64,000 nt of DNA from Rhizobiaceae bacterium MnEN-MB40S (GCA_024343425.1 BRLC01000025.1:124001-188000); one strand, 5' to 3'; numbered from the stretch's first letter, positions 29,109 through 39,898 are shown. Translations and numbers: made by a program. Notes: generated by a model not told the origin, from the sequence alone.

Positions 29109-29417
29109 TCAGCCCTTCATCATGTTGACGTCTTCCACGGCGATGGAACCCCGGTTCCTGTAGAAGACGACGAGTATGGCGAGCCCGATGGCCGCTTCAG
29201 CAGCCGCGACCGTCAGGACGAACAGGGCGAAGACCTGCCCCATCAGATCGTTGAGATAGGCGGAAAACGCCACGAAATTAATATTGACGGCGAGCAGGAT
29301 GAGTTCGATCGACATCAGGATGATGATGACGTTCCGGCGATTGAGAAAGATGCCGAAAATGCCGATCGTGAACATGACCGCCGCAACCGTCAGATAATGG
29401 GAAAGTCCGATTTCCAT
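29109..29417 (-). CDS. nuoK: NADH-quinone oxidoreductase subunit K
   Basis: 102 residues with three membrane helices. The buried glutamates essential in complex I are in the [19 protein letters not shown] helix and the [17 protein letters not shown] helix. Typical length for NuoK. It lies 18 bases after nuoJ; CTCCC-rich sequence before the start corresponds to a GGGAGGG ribosome-binding site on the coding strand. Confidence 0.95.
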   Translation of the reverse strand: MEIGLSHYLTVAAVMFTIGIFGIFLNRRNVIIILMSIELILLAVNINFVAFSAYLNDLMGQVFALFVLTVAAAEAAIGLAILVVFYRNRGSIAVEDVNMMKG

Positions 29418-29435
29418 GCTGCCTCGTTCCCTCCC

Positions 29436-30050
29436 CTAGACGCCCTGTCCGGGCTTGACGTCAATGACTTCGACCGCGGTTTCCGGAGAACGCGCGACCT
29501 GCGCGGCGATATCCTGCCGCTTGATGCCTTCCTTGTGCCGCAACGTCAGCACGATGGCGCCGATCATGGCGACGAGCAGAACCATGCCCGCGATCTGAAA
29601 CAGGTGCACGTAGTCGGTGTAGAGGACGTCGCCCAGCGCCTGGGTGTTCGACACCGCATTCAGATCTGGAATGGGTTGCACGGGATTTGATTCCGGCTCC
29701 ACCTTGAAGGCGTTGCCGGCCAGCACGAATATGAGCTCGGCCGACAGCACGACGCCGATCAGGGTTCCGACCGGGGCGTAGCGCATGACGCCCGAGCGCA
29801 ACTCCGTGAAGTCGATATCGAGCATCATGACCACGAACAGGAACAGCACGGCCACCGCGCCAACATAGACCACGACCAGGATCAGCGCGAGAAACTCCGC
29901 GCCGGTCAACAGGAACAGCGCGGCCGCGTTGAAGAACGTCAGGATCAGAAACAGCACGGAATGCACCGGGTTGCGTGAAAACACCACCATCAATGCGGCC
30001 GCTATCATGATCGCAGAGAACAGATAGAAAAACAGAGCCTGTAGACCCAT
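29436..30050 (-). CDS. nuoJ: NADH-quinone oxidoreductase subunit J
   Basis: 204 residues starting at ATG 30050 (MGLQALFFYLFSAIMIAAA); a start further upstream would add a basic peptide of no known counterpart. Five membrane helices are expected; the conserved EFLALILVVVYVGAVAVLFL contains the flexible third helix. The C-terminal part is a soluble tail including LRHKEGIKRQDIAAQVAR. It is separated from nuoI by 133 bases, the only sizeable gap inside the operon. Confidence 0.94.
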   Translation of the reverse strand: MGLQALFFYLFSAIMIAAALMVVFSRNPVHSVLFLILTFFNAAALFLLTGAEFLALILVVVYVGAVAVLFLFVVMMLDIDFTELRSGVMRYAPVGTLIGVVLSAELIFVLAGNAFKVEPESNPVQPIPDLNAVSNTQALGDVLYTDYVHLFQIAGMVLLVAMIGAIVLTLRHKEGIKRQDIAAQVARSPETAVEVIDVKPGQGV

Positions 30051-30084
30051 GAGCCGTGCCTTTTTTTCTTTCCCCCGGAGTGCA

Positions 30085-30130
30085 CGGCGCATGATGCGCC
30101 GGATCCCCGAATTCGCCGGTTCCCGCCGGC
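30085..30130 (-). repeat. Two stem-loops in the nuoI-nuoJ gap
   Basis: The 133-base gap (30051-30183) is the largest in the nuo operon. It holds CGGCGCATGATGCGCCG (30085-30101; palindromic arms of 8 bases) and GCCGG/CCGGC arms at 30115-30119 and 30126-30130. An A-rich run precedes the nuoJ start. These may be an RNA-processing or stability element, or a short palindromic repeat of the genome. Confidence 0.4.
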
Positions 30131-30183
30131 CTCAGAATTGTCGTTTCGGACAGCCGCGACGCGGACAGTCCATGTGCAGACGC

Positions 30184-30672
30184 TTACCGGTACGGCGCGT
30201 CCATGGCGATGTTCTGCGCAATCTCGCGCTCCCAACGGTCGCCGTTCGCAAGAAGCCTCTCCTTGTCGTAGTAGAGTTCCTCGCGTGTTTCGGTCGCAAA
30301 CTCGAAATTCGGCCCCTCGACGATGGCGTCCACCGGACAGGCCTCCTGGCAGAAGCCGCAATAGATGCACTTCACCATGTCGATGTCGTAGCGCACCGTG
30401 CGGCGGGTGCCGTCGTTGCGGCGCGGACCGGCCTCGATGGTGATGGCCTGCGCCGGACAGATGGCCTCGCACAGTTTGCAGGCAATACACCGTTCTTCGC
30501 CGTTCGGATAGCGGCGCAGCGCATGTTCGCCGCGAAAACGCGGGCTGACCGGCCCCTTCTCGAACGGGTAGTTCAACGTCGACTTCGGCGCGAAGAAATA
30601 CCGCATCGACAGGAAGAACGCTTCTACGAACTCCTTCAGGAACAGGGACTTGGCGGCTTGAGCGAGTGACAT
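30184..30672 (-). CDS. nuoI: NADH-quinone oxidoreductase subunit I (two [4Fe-4S])
   Basis: 162 residues, normal length. Two ferredoxin motifs are intact: [18 protein letters not shown] and [17 protein letters not shown], binding clusters N6a and N6b that pass electrons toward NuoB. The N terminus has the amphipathic membrane-anchoring helix typical of NuoI. It starts 17 bases after nuoH and ends before the hairpin-bearing gap. Confidence 0.97.
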   Translation of the reverse strand: MSLAQAAKSLFLKEFVEAFFLSMRYFFAPKSTLNYPFEKGPVSPRFRGEHALRRYPNGEERCIACKLCEAICPAQAITIEAGPRRNDGTRRTVRYDIDMVKCIYCGFCQEACPVDAIVEGPNFEFATETREELYYDKERLLANGDRWEREIAQNIAMDAPYR

Positions 30673-30689
30673 TTTTCAATTCTCCCGAT

Positions 30690-31736
30690 TCAGGCCGACC
30701 AGCCGGTGAGTTTGAGAACCGCGGCGACGATCACGACCATGGCCAGCGATATGGGAAGGAAGACCTTCCAGCCGAGGCGCATGAGCTGGTCGTACCGGTA
30801 CCGCGGAACGAACGCCTTGACCATGGCGAACATGAAGAACACCAGGCACACCTTGAGGACAAACCAGAAGACGCCCGGGATCCAGTTGATCAGCCAGAAA
30901 TCGACGGGAGGCAGCCATCCGCCAAGGAACAGGATCGTCGTCAGCGCGCACATCAGAACGATTGCGGCGTATTCGCCGAGCATGAACATCATGTATGGCG
31001 TCGAGCCGTACTCGACCATGAAACCTGCGACCAGTTCGGATTCGGCTTCCGGCAGGTCGAACGGCGGACGATTGGTTTCCGCCAGCGCCGAAATGAAGAA
31101 CACGATGAACATCGGGAACAGCGCGAGCCAGTGCCAGTCGAGGAATGTATTGGGCAGACCCAGCATCGTGCCGAGACCATCTTGCTGCGACAGCACGATG
31201 TCGGTCAGGTTCAGGGAACCGACGCACAGGAGCACGGTGATGATCACAAAGCCGATCGAGACTTCATAGGAGACCATTTGAGCCGCGGAGCGCAGCGCGC
31301 CGAGGAACGGATATTTCGAGTTCGACGCCCATCCGCCCATGATCACGCCGTAGACTTCGAGCGACGAGATCGCAAAGACATAGAGGATGCCGACATTGAT
31401 CGAGGCGATCGCCCAGCCTTCGGCGACCGGAATGACCGCCCAGGCGGCGAGCGCCAGCGTCACCGACACCAGCGGCGCAAGCAAAAACACGCCCTTGTTG
31501 GCGCCGGCCGGGATGACAGGCTCCTTGAAGACGAACTTCAACAGGTCGGCGAAGGACTGGAGCAGTCCGAACGGGCCAACGACATTGGGGCCGCGCCGCA
31601 TCTGCACCGCCGCCCAGATCTTGCGGTCTGCATAGAGCACATAGGCGATGAATACGAGAAGGACGACAAGCAGCAACAGCGACTGACCGATCATGATCAG
31701 AGCTGGAACAACGTAATTTGTCAGAAACGATTCCAT
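30690..31736 (-). CDS. nuoH: NADH-quinone oxidoreductase subunit H
   Basis: 348 residues, eight-helix membrane subunit joining the two arms and contributing to the quinone chamber. Diagnostic segments: [40 protein letters not shown] and [20 protein letters not shown], the last two including the charged quinone-site loops. Fifteen bases follow the nuoG stop. Confidence 0.97.
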   Translation of the reverse strand: MESFLTNYVVPALIMIGQSLLLLVVLLVFIAYVLYADRKIWAAVQMRRGPNVVGPFGLLQSFADLLKFVFKEPVIPAGANKGVFLLAPLVSVTLALAAWAVIPVAEGWAIASINVGILYVFAISSLEVYGVIMGGWASNSKYPFLGALRSAAQMVSYEVSIGFVIITVLLCVGSLNLTDIVLSQQDGLGTMLGLPNTFLDWHWLALFPMFIVFFISALAETNRPPFDLPEAESELVAGFMVEYGSTPYMMFMLGEYAAIVLMCALTTILFLGGWLPPVDFWLINWIPGVFWFVLKVCLVFFMFAMVKAFVPRYRYDQLMRLGWKVFLPISLAMVVIVAAVLKLTGWSA

Positions 31737-31751
31737 TGTTCTGTTCTTGTC

Positions 31752-33833
31752 CTATTCCGCCGCCACGGCGCTTTCACTTCGGGCAAGCGCCGAACATTCC
31801 GCCATTACGGCGGACGCCCTGGCGATCGGATTGGTCAGATAAAAATCCGCTATGGGCGATTCGAAGCCGGCCGTCCCGAATTCACCCGACGTAGAGGCGA
31901 GCGCGGCGATATCGTCGTGCGATCCCGGTTCGACGGCGTCCTCAACAGCCAGATGCGGATGCGCCGCATAAAGCTGGAGCCGCAACTCACCAAGCGAATT
32001 GAAAGGCAGCGTCTTGCCCAGCACTTCCGACAGCGCGCGCAGGATCGCCCAGTCTTCCTTTGCCTCGCCCGGCGCAAATCCGGCGCGAACGCCCATCTGC
32101 ACGCGGCCTTCCGTATTCACATAGGTGCCGGCTTTTTCCGTGTAGGTCGCCGCCGGCAGAATGACATCGGCGTGATGCGCGCCAACATCGCCGTGGCTGC
32201 CGATATAGACGGTGAAGCCGGACTGCCGTTTCGTCATGTCCATTTCGTCTGCGCCAAGCAGGAAGAGCACGTCCATTTCCGAGAGCATGTCCGCCGCGCC
32301 GACGCCGCCTTCGCCCGGCACAAAACCGAGATCGAGGCCGCCGACGCGCGACGCCGCAGTGTGCAGGACTGCAAAACCGTTCCAGTCTTCCGTCACCGCG
32401 CCGACATCGACGGCGAGCTTTGCGGCGTGTTCGAGGACAACCATCCCGTCAGCCCGGGTCAAAGCGCCCTGCCCGACTATGATGATCGGCCGTTCAGCGT
32501 TCTTCAGAATCTTTGCGAAATCCGTTGTTCCGGCGACGAGATCGCCCAGCGTCTTGGGGCCAGCGCCGAGATACTCGTATTCGTATCGCATCTCCGTCTG
32601 CTCGCCGATCACGCCGATCGGGAAGTCGCCCAGGCGCCAGCGCTTGCGGATACGGGCGTTGAGCACCGTAGCCTCGAAACGCGGGTTAGCCCCGATGATC
32701 AGCAGCGCGTCGGCGTCCTCAATGCCCGTAATGGTGGGATTGAAGATGTAGCTTGCCCGTCCCTTCGACGGATCGAGCTTCGCACCGTCCTGGCGGCAAT
32801 CGATATTGGCGGATCCCAGCGACTGCATGAGTTGCTTCAGGGCGAACATTTCCTCGCAGGCAGCAAGATCGCCGGCAATCGCGCCGATCTTCTCCGGCGC
32901 CGCGGCGTCCACCGCCTGCTTGATTGCGGTGAAAGCTTCCGGCCAACTGGCGGCCTTCAGCTTGCCGTCCACGCGTACGAAGGGTCGGTCGAGACGCTGC
33001 GTGCGCAGACCGTCGGCGACATATCTCGTCTTGTCTGAAATCCATTCTTCATTGATGGCTTCGTTGATCCGCGGCAGGATGCGCATGACCTCGCGGCCGC
33101 GCGTGTCGACGCGGATGGCCGATCCGCAGGCGTCCATCACGTCGATCGTCTCGGTTTTCGTCAGTTCCCAGGGACGCGCCATGAAGGCGTAGGGCTTGGA
33201 CGTCAGAGCGCCAACCGGGCAAAGATCGACGACATTGCCCTGCATTTCCGACGTCATGGCGTGCTCGAGATAGGTCGTGATTTCGGCGTCCTCGCCGCGA
33301 CCGATCAGTCCGAGTTCGGAAATGCCCGCAACTTCCGTCGTGAAGCGAACGCAGCGCGTGCAGTGGATGCACCGGTTCATGATCGTCTTGACCAGCGGAC
33401 CGATATATTTGTCTTCCACGGCGCGTTTGTTTTCGTGGAATCGCGAGGAATCCACGCCGAAGGCCATCGCCTGGTCCTGCAGGTCGCATTCGCCGCCCTG
33501 ATCGCAGATCGGGCAGTCCAGCGGATGATTGATGAGCAGGAACTCCATCACCCCTTCACGGGCCTTCTTGACCATAGGGGTGTTGGTGAAGACTTCCGGC
33601 GGCTGTCCTTCCGGACCCGGACGCAGATCGCGCACGCCCATCGCGCAGGACGCCGCAGGCTTTGGCGGACCGCCCTTTACCTCGACGAGGCACATACGGC
33701 AGTTGCCCGCAATCGAAAGTCGCTCATGGAAGCAGAAACGCGGCACCTGCGAGCCCGCCTCCTCACACGCCTGAAGAAGCGTGTAGTGGTCCGGCACCTC
33801 TATTTCGTTTCCGTCGACCTTGATCTTTGCCAT
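31752..33833 (-). CDS. nuoG: NADH-quinone oxidoreductase subunit G
   Basis: 693 residues. The N-terminal [2Fe-2S] domain shows [19 protein letters not shown]; then the [17 protein letters not shown] site and [10 protein letters not shown] give [4Fe-4S] ligands; the rest is a molybdopterin-oxidoreductase-like fold without the cofactor. The length and absence of the extra N7-type cluster motif match the alphaproteobacterial form, shorter than the ~900 residues in E. coli. Peripheral-arm electron carrier. Confidence 0.96.
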   Translation of the reverse strand: MAKIKVDGNEIEVPDHYTLLQACEEAGSQVPRFCFHERLSIAGNCRMCLVEVKGGPPKPAASCAMGVRDLRPGPEGQPPEVFTNTPMVKKAREGVMEFLLINHPLDCPICDQGGECDLQDQAMAFGVDSSRFHENKRAVEDKYIGPLVKTIMNRCIHCTRCVRFTTEVAGISELGLIGRGEDAEITTYLEHAMTSEMQGNVVDLCPVGALTSKPYAFMARPWELTKTETIDVMDACGSAIRVDTRGREVMRILPRINEAINEEWISDKTRYVADGLRTQRLDRPFVRVDGKLKAASWPEAFTAIKQAVDAAAPEKIGAIAGDLAACEEMFALKQLMQSLGSANIDCRQDGAKLDPSKGRASYIFNPTITGIEDADALLIIGANPRFEATVLNARIRKRWRLGDFPIGVIGEQTEMRYEYEYLGAGPKTLGDLVAGTTDFAKILKNAERPIIIVGQGALTRADGMVVLEHAAKLAVDVGAVTEDWNGFAVLHTAASRVGGLDLGFVPGEGGVGAADMLSEMDVLFLLGADEMDMTKRQSGFTVYIGSHGDVGAHHADVILPAATYTEKAGTYVNTEGRVQMGVRAGFAPGEAKEDWAILRALSEVLGKTLPFNSLGELRLQLYAAHPHLAVEDAVEPGSHDDIAALASTSGEFGTAGFESPIADFYLTNPIARASAVMAECSALARSESAVAAE

Positions 33834-33870
33834 CTCAAGTCCAGTTCCGCGGTGTCCCGCCCTGTCTTAC

Positions 33871-35172
33871 CTATTCCGCCGCTTCAAGCACCGGCGTCCC
33901 GCCGGCGTTGCGCGTAAATTCGTCGATGCGTCTTTCCATCTCCGGCCTGTAATGCCGGATCAGCCCCTGAATGGGCCACGCCGCGGCGTCGCCGAGCGCG
34001 CAGATGGTATGCCCCTCGACCTGCTTGGTGACCTGCAGCAGCATGTCGATTTCTTCCTTGCGAGCGTTGCCAACGACCATGCGCTCCATCACACGCCACA
34101 TCCAGCCGGTTCCCTCACGACAGGGCGTGCACTGTCCGCAGCTTTCGTGCTTGTAGAAGTGCGACAGCCGGGCGATCGCCTTCACGATGTCGGTCGACTT
34201 GTCCATCACGATGACCGCAGCCGTTCCGAGACCCGATTTGAGGTCGCGAAGGCTGTCGAAATCCATCGGACAGTCGATGATCTCCTCGGCGGGCACCACC
34301 GGAACCGACGAGCCGCCCGGAATGACCGCCAGAAGATTGTCCCACCCGCCGCGAATGCCGCCGCAATGCTTGTCGATCAGTTCACGGAACGGGACCGACA
34401 TTTCCTCCTCGAAGGTCGCCGGTTCATTGACGTGTCCGGATACGCAGAAAAGCTTGGTGCCGGCGTTGTTCGGTCGCCCGAACCCGGCGAACCAGGCGCC
34501 GCCGCGCCGCAGGATCGTCGGCGCCACAGCGATCGATTCGACGTTGTTGACGGTGGTCGGGCAGCCGTAGAGGCCGACATTCGCCGGAAATGGCGGCTTG
34601 AGGCGCGGCTGGCCCTTCTTGCCTTCCAGGCTCTCGAGAAGCGCTGTTTCCTCACCGCAGATATAGGCGCCTGCGCCGTGATGGACGAAAACGTCCATGT
34701 CCCAGCCGCATTTGTTGTTCTTGCCGAGAATTCCGGCGTCGTAGCACTCGTCGATCGCCTTCTGCAGCGCCTCACGTTCGCGCATGTACTCGCCGCGGAT
34801 GTAGATGTAGGCCGTGTGCGCGCTCATTGCGAAACTGGCGATCACGCAGCCCTCGATCAATGTATGCGGATCGTTGCGCATGATTTCCCGGTCCTTGCAG
34901 GTGCCGGGTTCGGATTCGTCAGCGTTGACGACCAGATAATGCGGCCGCCCGTCTGTTTCCTTCGGCATGAAGGACCATTTGAGGCCTGTCGGGAAGCCGG
35001 CGCCGCCGCGACCGCGCAGGCCCGAGGTCTTCATCTCGGCGATGATCCAGTCGCGGCCCTTTTCGATGAGGCCCTTGGTGTCGTCCCAGTGGCCGCGCGC
35101 CATCGCGCCCTTCAGGCTCTTGTCCTTCAGGCCGTAGATATTGGTAAAGATGCGGTCTTTATCCTTGAGCAT
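33871..35172 (-). CDS. nuoF: NADH-quinone oxidoreductase subunit F (NADH-binding)
   Basis: 433 residues. FMN/NADH-binding glycine-rich loop [16 protein letters not shown], the segment [16 protein letters not shown], and the N3 [4Fe-4S] ligands in [15 protein letters not shown] together with [12 protein letters not shown] near the C terminus. It oxidises NADH and passes electrons into the chain of clusters. Lies 37 bases after the nuoG start side and 20 bases after nuoE. Confidence 0.97.
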   Translation of the reverse strand: MLKDKDRIFTNIYGLKDKSLKGAMARGHWDDTKGLIEKGRDWIIAEMKTSGLRGRGGAGFPTGLKWSFMPKETDGRPHYLVVNADESEPGTCKDREIMRNDPHTLIEGCVIASFAMSAHTAYIYIRGEYMREREALQKAIDECYDAGILGKNNKCGWDMDVFVHHGAGAYICGEETALLESLEGKKGQPRLKPPFPANVGLYGCPTTVNNVESIAVAPTILRRGGAWFAGFGRPNNAGTKLFCVSGHVNEPATFEEEMSVPFRELIDKHCGGIRGGWDNLLAVIPGGSSVPVVPAEEIIDCPMDFDSLRDLKSGLGTAAVIVMDKSTDIVKAIARLSHFYKHESCGQCTPCREGTGWMWRVMERMVVGNARKEEIDMLLQVTKQVEGHTICALGDAAAWPIQGLIRHYRPEMERRIDEFTRNAGGTPVLEAAE

Positions 35173-35192
35173 GACTCATTCCCTACCCGGCC

Positions 35193-36179
35193 CTATCTCG
35201 GCTTCTTTCCGAAGACGCGTTCATATTCCTCGGCGCCGCCCTTGGCGAGCGCTTCAGCCTGCTTGACCCAGTCTTCGCGTTCGATGCGCCCCTTGAACTT
35301 CAGATATCCGTCGACCCAGTCGCGCTCTTCCTTCGTCCATTTGGTGATCTGCTCCCACTTGTAGATTCCAAGGGAGTGCAGAAGACCTTCGATTTTCGGC
35401 CCGACGCCGGAGATCAGTCTCAGATTGTCGACGTCTTCCGGCTTTTCGATGCCTTGAGGCCTGTTAGCGTCGTCCTGGACCGGCGCTTCCTTGGCGGCGG
35501 ACGCAGGCTTGGACGCCGGCGCCTTTGCCTTTTTCGGAGCCGGAGACTTTTCGGCTGCGACCGGCTTGTCTTCGTCCAGAAGCGTCTTCAGGCCGCTGAT
35601 CGGGGCCGAGAGATGCCGGCCGTTCTGCGGTCCGGGCGTCACGCTGTCGCCCTCTCCGGCTTCGAACTTGTCGATGATGTCGGCGAGCTGTTGCGGCGTC
35701 AGATCCTCATAGGCGTCCTTGAAGATCATGACCATCGGCGCGTTCACGCAGGCGCCCTGGCACTCGACCTCTTCCCAGGAGAGCGTGCCGGCCTCGTTTG
35801 GCTCGAATGGCCTTGCGTTGATCTTGTTGCGGCAGACCCTGATGAGCTCTTCGGAGCCGCGCAGCATGCAGGGCGTGGTGCCGCAGACCTGTATATGGGC
35901 CTTCGTGCCGACCGGCTTCAATTGGAACTGGGTGTAGAAGGTAGCGACTTCAAGAGCCCGGATATAAGGCATTTCCAGCATATCCGCGATGGACTCGATC
36001 GCCGCCTTGGTGACCCAGCCTTCCTGCTCCTGGGCGCGCATCAACAGCGGGATGATGGCGGATTGCTGACGCCCCTGCGGATACTTGCCGATGGTCTGCT
36101 GCGCCCAGGCGGCGTTTTCCTCGTTGAAGCGGAAAGCGGCAGGCTGGACATCATCTTCTGCAAGACGGCGAACGGACAT
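35193..36179 (-). CDS. nuoE: NADH-quinone oxidoreductase subunit E with helix-hairpin-helix extension
   Basis: 328 residues from ATG 36179 (MSVRRLAEDDVQPAAF), preceded by GAGG and two bases after the stop of the small secreted protein gene. Residues ~1-180 are the thioredoxin-like NuoE with the [2Fe-2S] ligands in VCGTTPCMLRG and ECQGACVNAP. A lysine/alanine/proline-rich linker (~205-235) follows, and then an extra domain of ~75 residues beginning LRLISGVGPKIEGLLHSLG, which has the GVGPK helix-hairpin-helix signature of DUF4332-like proteins. Ordinary NuoE is about 160 residues. The extension is known from Hyphomicrobiales but its role is unknown. Confidence 0.93.
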   Translation of the reverse strand: MSVRRLAEDDVQPAAFRFNEENAAWAQQTIGKYPQGRQQSAIIPLLMRAQEQEGWVTKAAIESIADMLEMPYIRALEVATFYTQFQLKPVGTKAHIQVCGTTPCMLRGSEELIRVCRNKINARPFEPNEAGTLSWEEVECQGACVNAPMVMIFKDAYEDLTPQQLADIIDKFEAGEGDSVTPGPQNGRHLSAPISGLKTLLDEDKPVAAEKSPAPKKAKAPASKPASAAKEAPVQDDANRPQGIEKPEDVDNLRLISGVGPKIEGLLHSLGIYKWEQITKWTKEERDWVDGYLKFKGRIEREDWVKQAEALAKGGAEEYERVFGKKPR

Positions 36180-36181
36180 AC

Positions 36182-36439
36182 TCAATTGGCCTCATTATTG
36201 ATGGCGCCGCAACGCGACACGGTGAGCGTCACGAACTCGCAGGCGTAGGCTTCCCGCTCCCGCTGCAGGAATACAACAAACTTGTCGCCGTTCGGAGCGG
36301 CGGCCTTTATATCGAATCCACTCTGTATAAGGGTCTTCATGTTGGTGACCGCGCCGCCGGAATCCTGCGCGCGCGCCGGCGAAACCGCCGCCAGCGCGAC
36401 CGTCATCAAAACCAGCATCGGCATGGCGAACCGTAGCAT
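36182..36439 (-). CDS. Small secreted protein inside the nuo operon
   Basis: 85 residues. A signal peptide (hydrophobic residues ~5-20, cleavage near SPARAQ) is followed by a ~60-residue mature part containing two cysteines (AYACEF and VSRCGA) that could form a disulfide. Its start overlaps the nuoD stop by one base (TGATG), and nuoE begins two bases after its own stop, so it is translated with complex I genes. I do not recognise a named family; a periplasmic accessory role is only a guess from location. Confidence 0.75.
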   Translation of the reverse strand: MLRFAMPMLVLMTVALAAVSPARAQDSGGAVTNMKTLIQSGFDIKAAAPNGDKFVVFLQREREAYACEFVTLTVSRCGAINNEAN

Positions 36440-37629
36440 CAGCGATCAACTTCCCCGAACACGATGTCTAGCGAACCGAGAACAGCGGAGACGTCCGCCA
36501 GCATGTGCCCCCTGCAGAGGAAATCCATCGCCTGGAGATGCGCGTAGCCGGGCGCCTTGATCTTGCAGCGATAGGGTTTGTTGCCGCCGTCGGACACAAG
36601 GTAGACGCCGAATTCGCCTTTCGGCGCCTCGACGCAGGCGTACACTTCGCCTTCCGGCACGTGATAGCCCTCGGTGTAGAGTTTGAAATGATGAATCAGC
36701 GCTTCCATGGAGCGTTTCATCTGGCCGCGTTTCGGCGGCACGATCTTGCCGTCTGTTGAGGACACGGGCCCTGTCCGCTCGGTGCTGAACAGCCGTTCGA
36801 CGCACTGCTTCATGATCTTGACCGACTGGCGCATCTCTTCCATGCGGATGAGATAGCGGTCGTAGCAGTCGCCGTTCTTGCCGATCGGAATTTCGAATTC
36901 CATGTCGTTGTAGCACTCGTAAGGCTGCGCGCGGCGCAGGTCCCATGCCGCGCCGGAACCGCGCACCATGACGCCGGAGAAGCCCCACGCCCATGCGTCC
37001 TCGAGCTTGACCACGCCGATGTCGACATTGCGCTGCTTGAAGATGCGGTTATCGGTGAGCAGACCCTCGATATCATCGCAAACCTTGAGGAACGGATCGC
37101 ACCATTTGCCGATGTCCTCGACGAGGTCCGCAGGCAGATCCTGGTGAACGCCGCCCGGCCGGAAATAGGCCGAATGCATGCGCGCGCCGCAGGCCCGCTC
37201 GTAAAAGACCATCAGCTTTTCGCGCTCCTCGAACCCCCAGAGCGGCGGCGTCAGCGCGCCGACGTCCATGGCCTGGGTCGTCACGTTGAGCAGGTGCGAA
37301 AGAATGCGCCCGATCTCGCTGTAGAGCACCCGGATCAGTTGCCCGCGAATCGGCACTTCGACGCCGATGAGGCGCTCGACGGCAAGCGCGAAGGCATGTT
37401 CCTGATTCATCGGCGCGACATAGTCGAGCCTGTCGAAATAGGGCACGGCCTGCAGATAGGTTTTCGATTCGATCAGCTTTTCGGTGCCGCGGTGCAGGAG
37501 GCCGATATGGGGATCGACGCGCTCCACGACCTCGCCGTCGAGCTCGAGGACAAGACGCAAAACGCCATGCGCCGCAGGATGTTGCGGGCCGAAATTGATG
37601 TTGAAGTTGCGTACATTATGCTCGTTCAT
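36439..37629 (-). CDS. nuoD: NADH-quinone oxidoreductase subunit D
   Basis: 396 residues, the 49-kDa subunit related to [NiFe]-hydrogenase large subunits. [32 protein letters not shown] and [19 protein letters not shown] form the quinone-site region, including the histidine and tyrosine-bearing stretch; the C terminus ends with [13 protein letters not shown]. The upstream gene is the GFA-type protein, whose stop directly abuts this ATG. Confidence 0.97.
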   Translation of the reverse strand: MNEHNVRNFNINFGPQHPAAHGVLRLVLELDGEVVERVDPHIGLLHRGTEKLIESKTYLQAVPYFDRLDYVAPMNQEHAFALAVERLIGVEVPIRGQLIRVLYSEIGRILSHLLNVTTQAMDVGALTPPLWGFEEREKLMVFYERACGARMHSAYFRPGGVHQDLPADLVEDIGKWCDPFLKVCDDIEGLLTDNRIFKQRNVDIGVVKLEDAWAWGFSGVMVRGSGAAWDLRRAQPYECYNDMEFEIPIGKNGDCYDRYLIRMEEMRQSVKIMKQCVERLFSTERTGPVSSTDGKIVPPKRGQMKRSMEALIHHFKLYTEGYHVPEGEVYACVEAPKGEFGVYLVSDGGNKPYRCKIKAPGYAHLQAMDFLCRGHMLADVSAVLGSLDIVFGEVDR

Positions 37630-38082
37630 CTACGCGCCTTCCTGTTCTTTCATGAAGGCCGCGATCACTTCCGCGCCTGTCATCTTCTCAATGTCGCCGG
37701 CAAATGCGTAACCATCGGGTTTCTCGTCCACGAAGATTTCCGAAGTCAGTGTAAAGGCGCCCGCGTCATCGAAGGCCTGTGTCGATACGTGGCACTCGGG
37801 ACGCCCCTGCATCTTCCAGATAAGCGACGTTCCGCAATTCCTGCAGAAACCGCGCTCGCCCCATTCCGACGACGGATAAAACGTCAAACCATCGTCGGAA
37901 TCATAACGCACGGTGTCGCCGCAATCGACCGCCAGAAACGGACCGGCGGACCAGCGACGGCACATGACGCAGTGACAGGCGTTCATATCCCGCGACTGCG
38001 GAGTCGCCGTGAACTGCACGGAGCCGCAAAGGCACCGCCCCTTCAGGCTTTGCTGTGCGCCGATGTCCTGTGTTTCGCTCAT
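37630..38082 (-). CDS. GFA-fold (glutathione-dependent formaldehyde-activating-like) protein
   Basis: 150 residues of the Gfa/CENP-V family. Zinc-binding cysteines are seen in GRCLCGSVQF, NACHCVMCRRW and GFCRNCGTSL, followed by a typical STQAFDDAGAFTLTSEIFVD segment. Most members of this family have no proven activity; the namesake accelerates formaldehyde-glutathione adduct formation. It is inserted between nuoC and nuoD, genes that are usually adjacent, and its stop abuts the nuoD start, so it is now part of the operon. Confidence 0.85.
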   Translation of the reverse strand: MSETQDIGAQQSLKGRCLCGSVQFTATPQSRDMNACHCVMCRRWSAGPFLAVDCGDTVRYDSDDGLTFYPSSEWGERGFCRNCGTSLIWKMQGRPECHVSTQAFDDAGAFTLTSEIFVDEKPDGYAFAGDIEKMTGAEVIAAFMKEQEGA

Positions 38083-38098
38083 GATCGATCAGAAGCTC

Positions 38099-38701
38099 TT
38101 ATTCACTGGCCTTTTCATCGCCCGGCAGAATGTATTCGGCATTCTCCCAGGGCGACAGAAAATCAAAGTTCCGGAATTCCTGTCGCAACTGCACCGGTTC
38201 GTAGACAACGCGCTTGACCTCTTCGTCGTACCGAACCTCCACGAAACCGGTCGTCGGAAAATCCTTGCGCAGCGGATGTCCGTCAAATCCGTAGTCCGTC
38301 AGGATGCGACGCAGGTCCGGGTGTCCGGTAAACAGGATGCCGTAGAGGTCATAGGCTTCGCGCTCGAACCAGTCTGCGCCCGGAAAGACCCCGGTGGCGG
38401 AAGGAATGGTCTCGTCTTCTCCGACCGGGACCTTGACGCGAATGCGCATGTTCTGGCGCGGCGACATCAGATGGTAGACAACATCGAACCGCTTCTCGCG
38501 ACCCGGCCAGTCGACGCCGCAAATGTCAGTGAAATTGATGAACTGACACTGGGAATCATCGCGAAGAAAGGTCAGCAGCCGGATGATGTGCATCGTGTCT
38601 GTAACAAGCGTCAACTCGCCGAAGCGGACCTCATGCGAGGTAACCGCACCGTCCTTGCGTTCGGTGATGTAGGCGGCAAGTTCTTGCAACGCTTCACTCA
38701 T
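38099..38701 (-). CDS. nuoC: NADH-quinone oxidoreductase subunit C
   Basis: 200 residues, the 30-kDa subunit. [39 protein letters not shown] and the family signature [20 protein letters not shown] are present. Peripheral-arm scaffold close to NuoD and NuoB. It starts 21 bases after nuoB and is followed after 16 bases by the GFA gene instead of nuoD. Confidence 0.96.
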   Translation of the reverse strand: MSEALQELAAYITERKDGAVTSHEVRFGELTLVTDTMHIIRLLTFLRDDSQCQFINFTDICGVDWPGREKRFDVVYHLMSPRQNMRIRVKVPVGEDETIPSATGVFPGADWFEREAYDLYGILFTGHPDLRRILTDYGFDGHPLRKDFPTTGFVEVRYDEEVKRVVYEPVQLRQEFRNFDFLSPWENAEYILPGDEKASE

Positions 38702-38722
38702 GCAACAGCCTTTCTCGGGCCC

Positions 38723-39304
38723 CTAGCGTTCTATCGTTCCGGTGCGTCGAATCTTCTTCTGCAGAAGCAGCACACCGTAGAGCAGCGCTTCGGCAGTCGG
38801 TGGGCATCCGGGCACATAGATATCTATCGGCACGACGCGATCACAGCCGCGAACGACGGAATAGGAATAATGGTAGTAACCGCCGCCATTGGCGCACGAC
38901 CCCATGGAAATGACATATCGCGGCTCCGGCATCTGGTCGTAGACCTTGCGGAGCGCCGGCGCCATCTTGTTGGTCAGCGTGCCGGCGACGATCATGACAT
39001 CGGACTGGCGCGGAGACGCGCGCGGCGCAAAACCGAAGCGTTCGCCATCATAGCGCGGCATCGACATCTGCATCATTTCGACCGCGCAGCAGGCAAGACC
39101 AAAGGTCATCCACATCAGCGATCCCGTGCGGGACCATTTGATCAATTCGTCAGCAGAGGTGACGAGAAAGCCCTTGTCGGCGAGTTCGTTGTTGATTTCA
39201 CCGTAGAACGGATCATCTGCGCCGACCGGCTTGCCCGTGGATGGGTCGATAACGCCTTTTGGTTGCGGCGCAACAAGCGTCGACATTGTGTCGCCTACTC
39301 CCAT
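38723..39304 (-). CDS. nuoB: NADH-quinone oxidoreductase subunit B (N2 cluster)
   Basis: 193 residues from ATG 39304, which has GGGAG eight bases upstream and overlaps the end of nuoA by ten bases; a longer start inside nuoA is less likely. The N2 [4Fe-4S] ligands are in [26 protein letters not shown] and [14 protein letters not shown]. Final electron carrier before quinone. Confidence 0.96.
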   Translation of the reverse strand: MGVGDTMSTLVAPQPKGVIDPSTGKPVGADDPFYGEINNELADKGFLVTSADELIKWSRTGSLMWMTFGLACCAVEMMQMSMPRYDGERFGFAPRASPRQSDVMIVAGTLTNKMAPALRKVYDQMPEPRYVISMGSCANGGGYYHYSYSVVRGCDRVVPIDIYVPGCPPTAEALLYGVLLLQKKIRRTGTIER

Positions 39305-39660
39305 TCCAGCGCTCCCTTTTTCCACTCATAGGCGAATCCGATCGTCAGGATGCCGAGGAAGATCATCATCGACCAGAAACCGAACCAGCCGATTCCATCG
39401 AAAGAGACCGCCCAGGGAAACAGGAATGCAACTTCGAGATCGAAGATGATGAACAGGATCGCCACGAGGTAAAATCTGATATCAAACTTCATCCGCGCAT
39501 CGTCGAAGGCGTTGAATCCGCATTCATAGGCCGAAAGCTTTTCCGAGTCGGGCGCCTTGAAGGCGATGATGAATGGAGCGACGAGCAAAGCGGCTCCAAT
39601 GACCAGGCTAATTCCAATGAATACAACAATCGGCAGATATGAGCTGAGAAGTTCGGTCAT
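39295..39660 (-). CDS. nuoA: NADH-quinone oxidoreductase subunit A
   Basis: 121 residues with three membrane helices when started at ATG 39660 ([16 protein letters not shown]), the length I know from rhizobial NuoA. AGGA is six bases upstream of this ATG and only three upstream of the alternative ATG at 39663. The conserved loop [19 protein letters not shown] contains the cysteine exposed in the deactive state. First gene of the operon; its promoter must lie in 39661-39898, where no clear consensus was found. Confidence 0.95.
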   Translation of the reverse strand: MTELLSSYLPIVVFIGISLVIGAALLVAPFIIAFKAPDSEKLSAYECGFNAFDDARMKFDIRFYLVAILFIIFDLEVAFLFPWAVSFDGIGWFGFWSMMIFLGILTIGFAYEWKKGALEWE

Positions 39661-39898
39661 CATATTTCCTAACACTTTCGCGAGCCGCCATTTCGCGAAT
39701 GGTTCTAAGGTGTCGGTTTACACAATCAGTCAGTCCAGTCAACGCATCAGTCCGTTTGCACTGCAAAATACTACGACCTGCGGACGCGTTCCACAACGCA
39801 CAATCCTGAACGACGGTGAGGCGTCGAGGACGACGTCGCCTGCGGCGAAACACACGAACCGCGCGCGACCCGGACAAATATGAGAGCAGGTCCCGTTT

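Noticed and set aside
30666-33038. 790-codon open frame on the plus strand opposite nuoH and nuoG
   Set aside because: Spans two verified genes of the other strand; low-complexity charged translation, explained by codon bias of the real genes.
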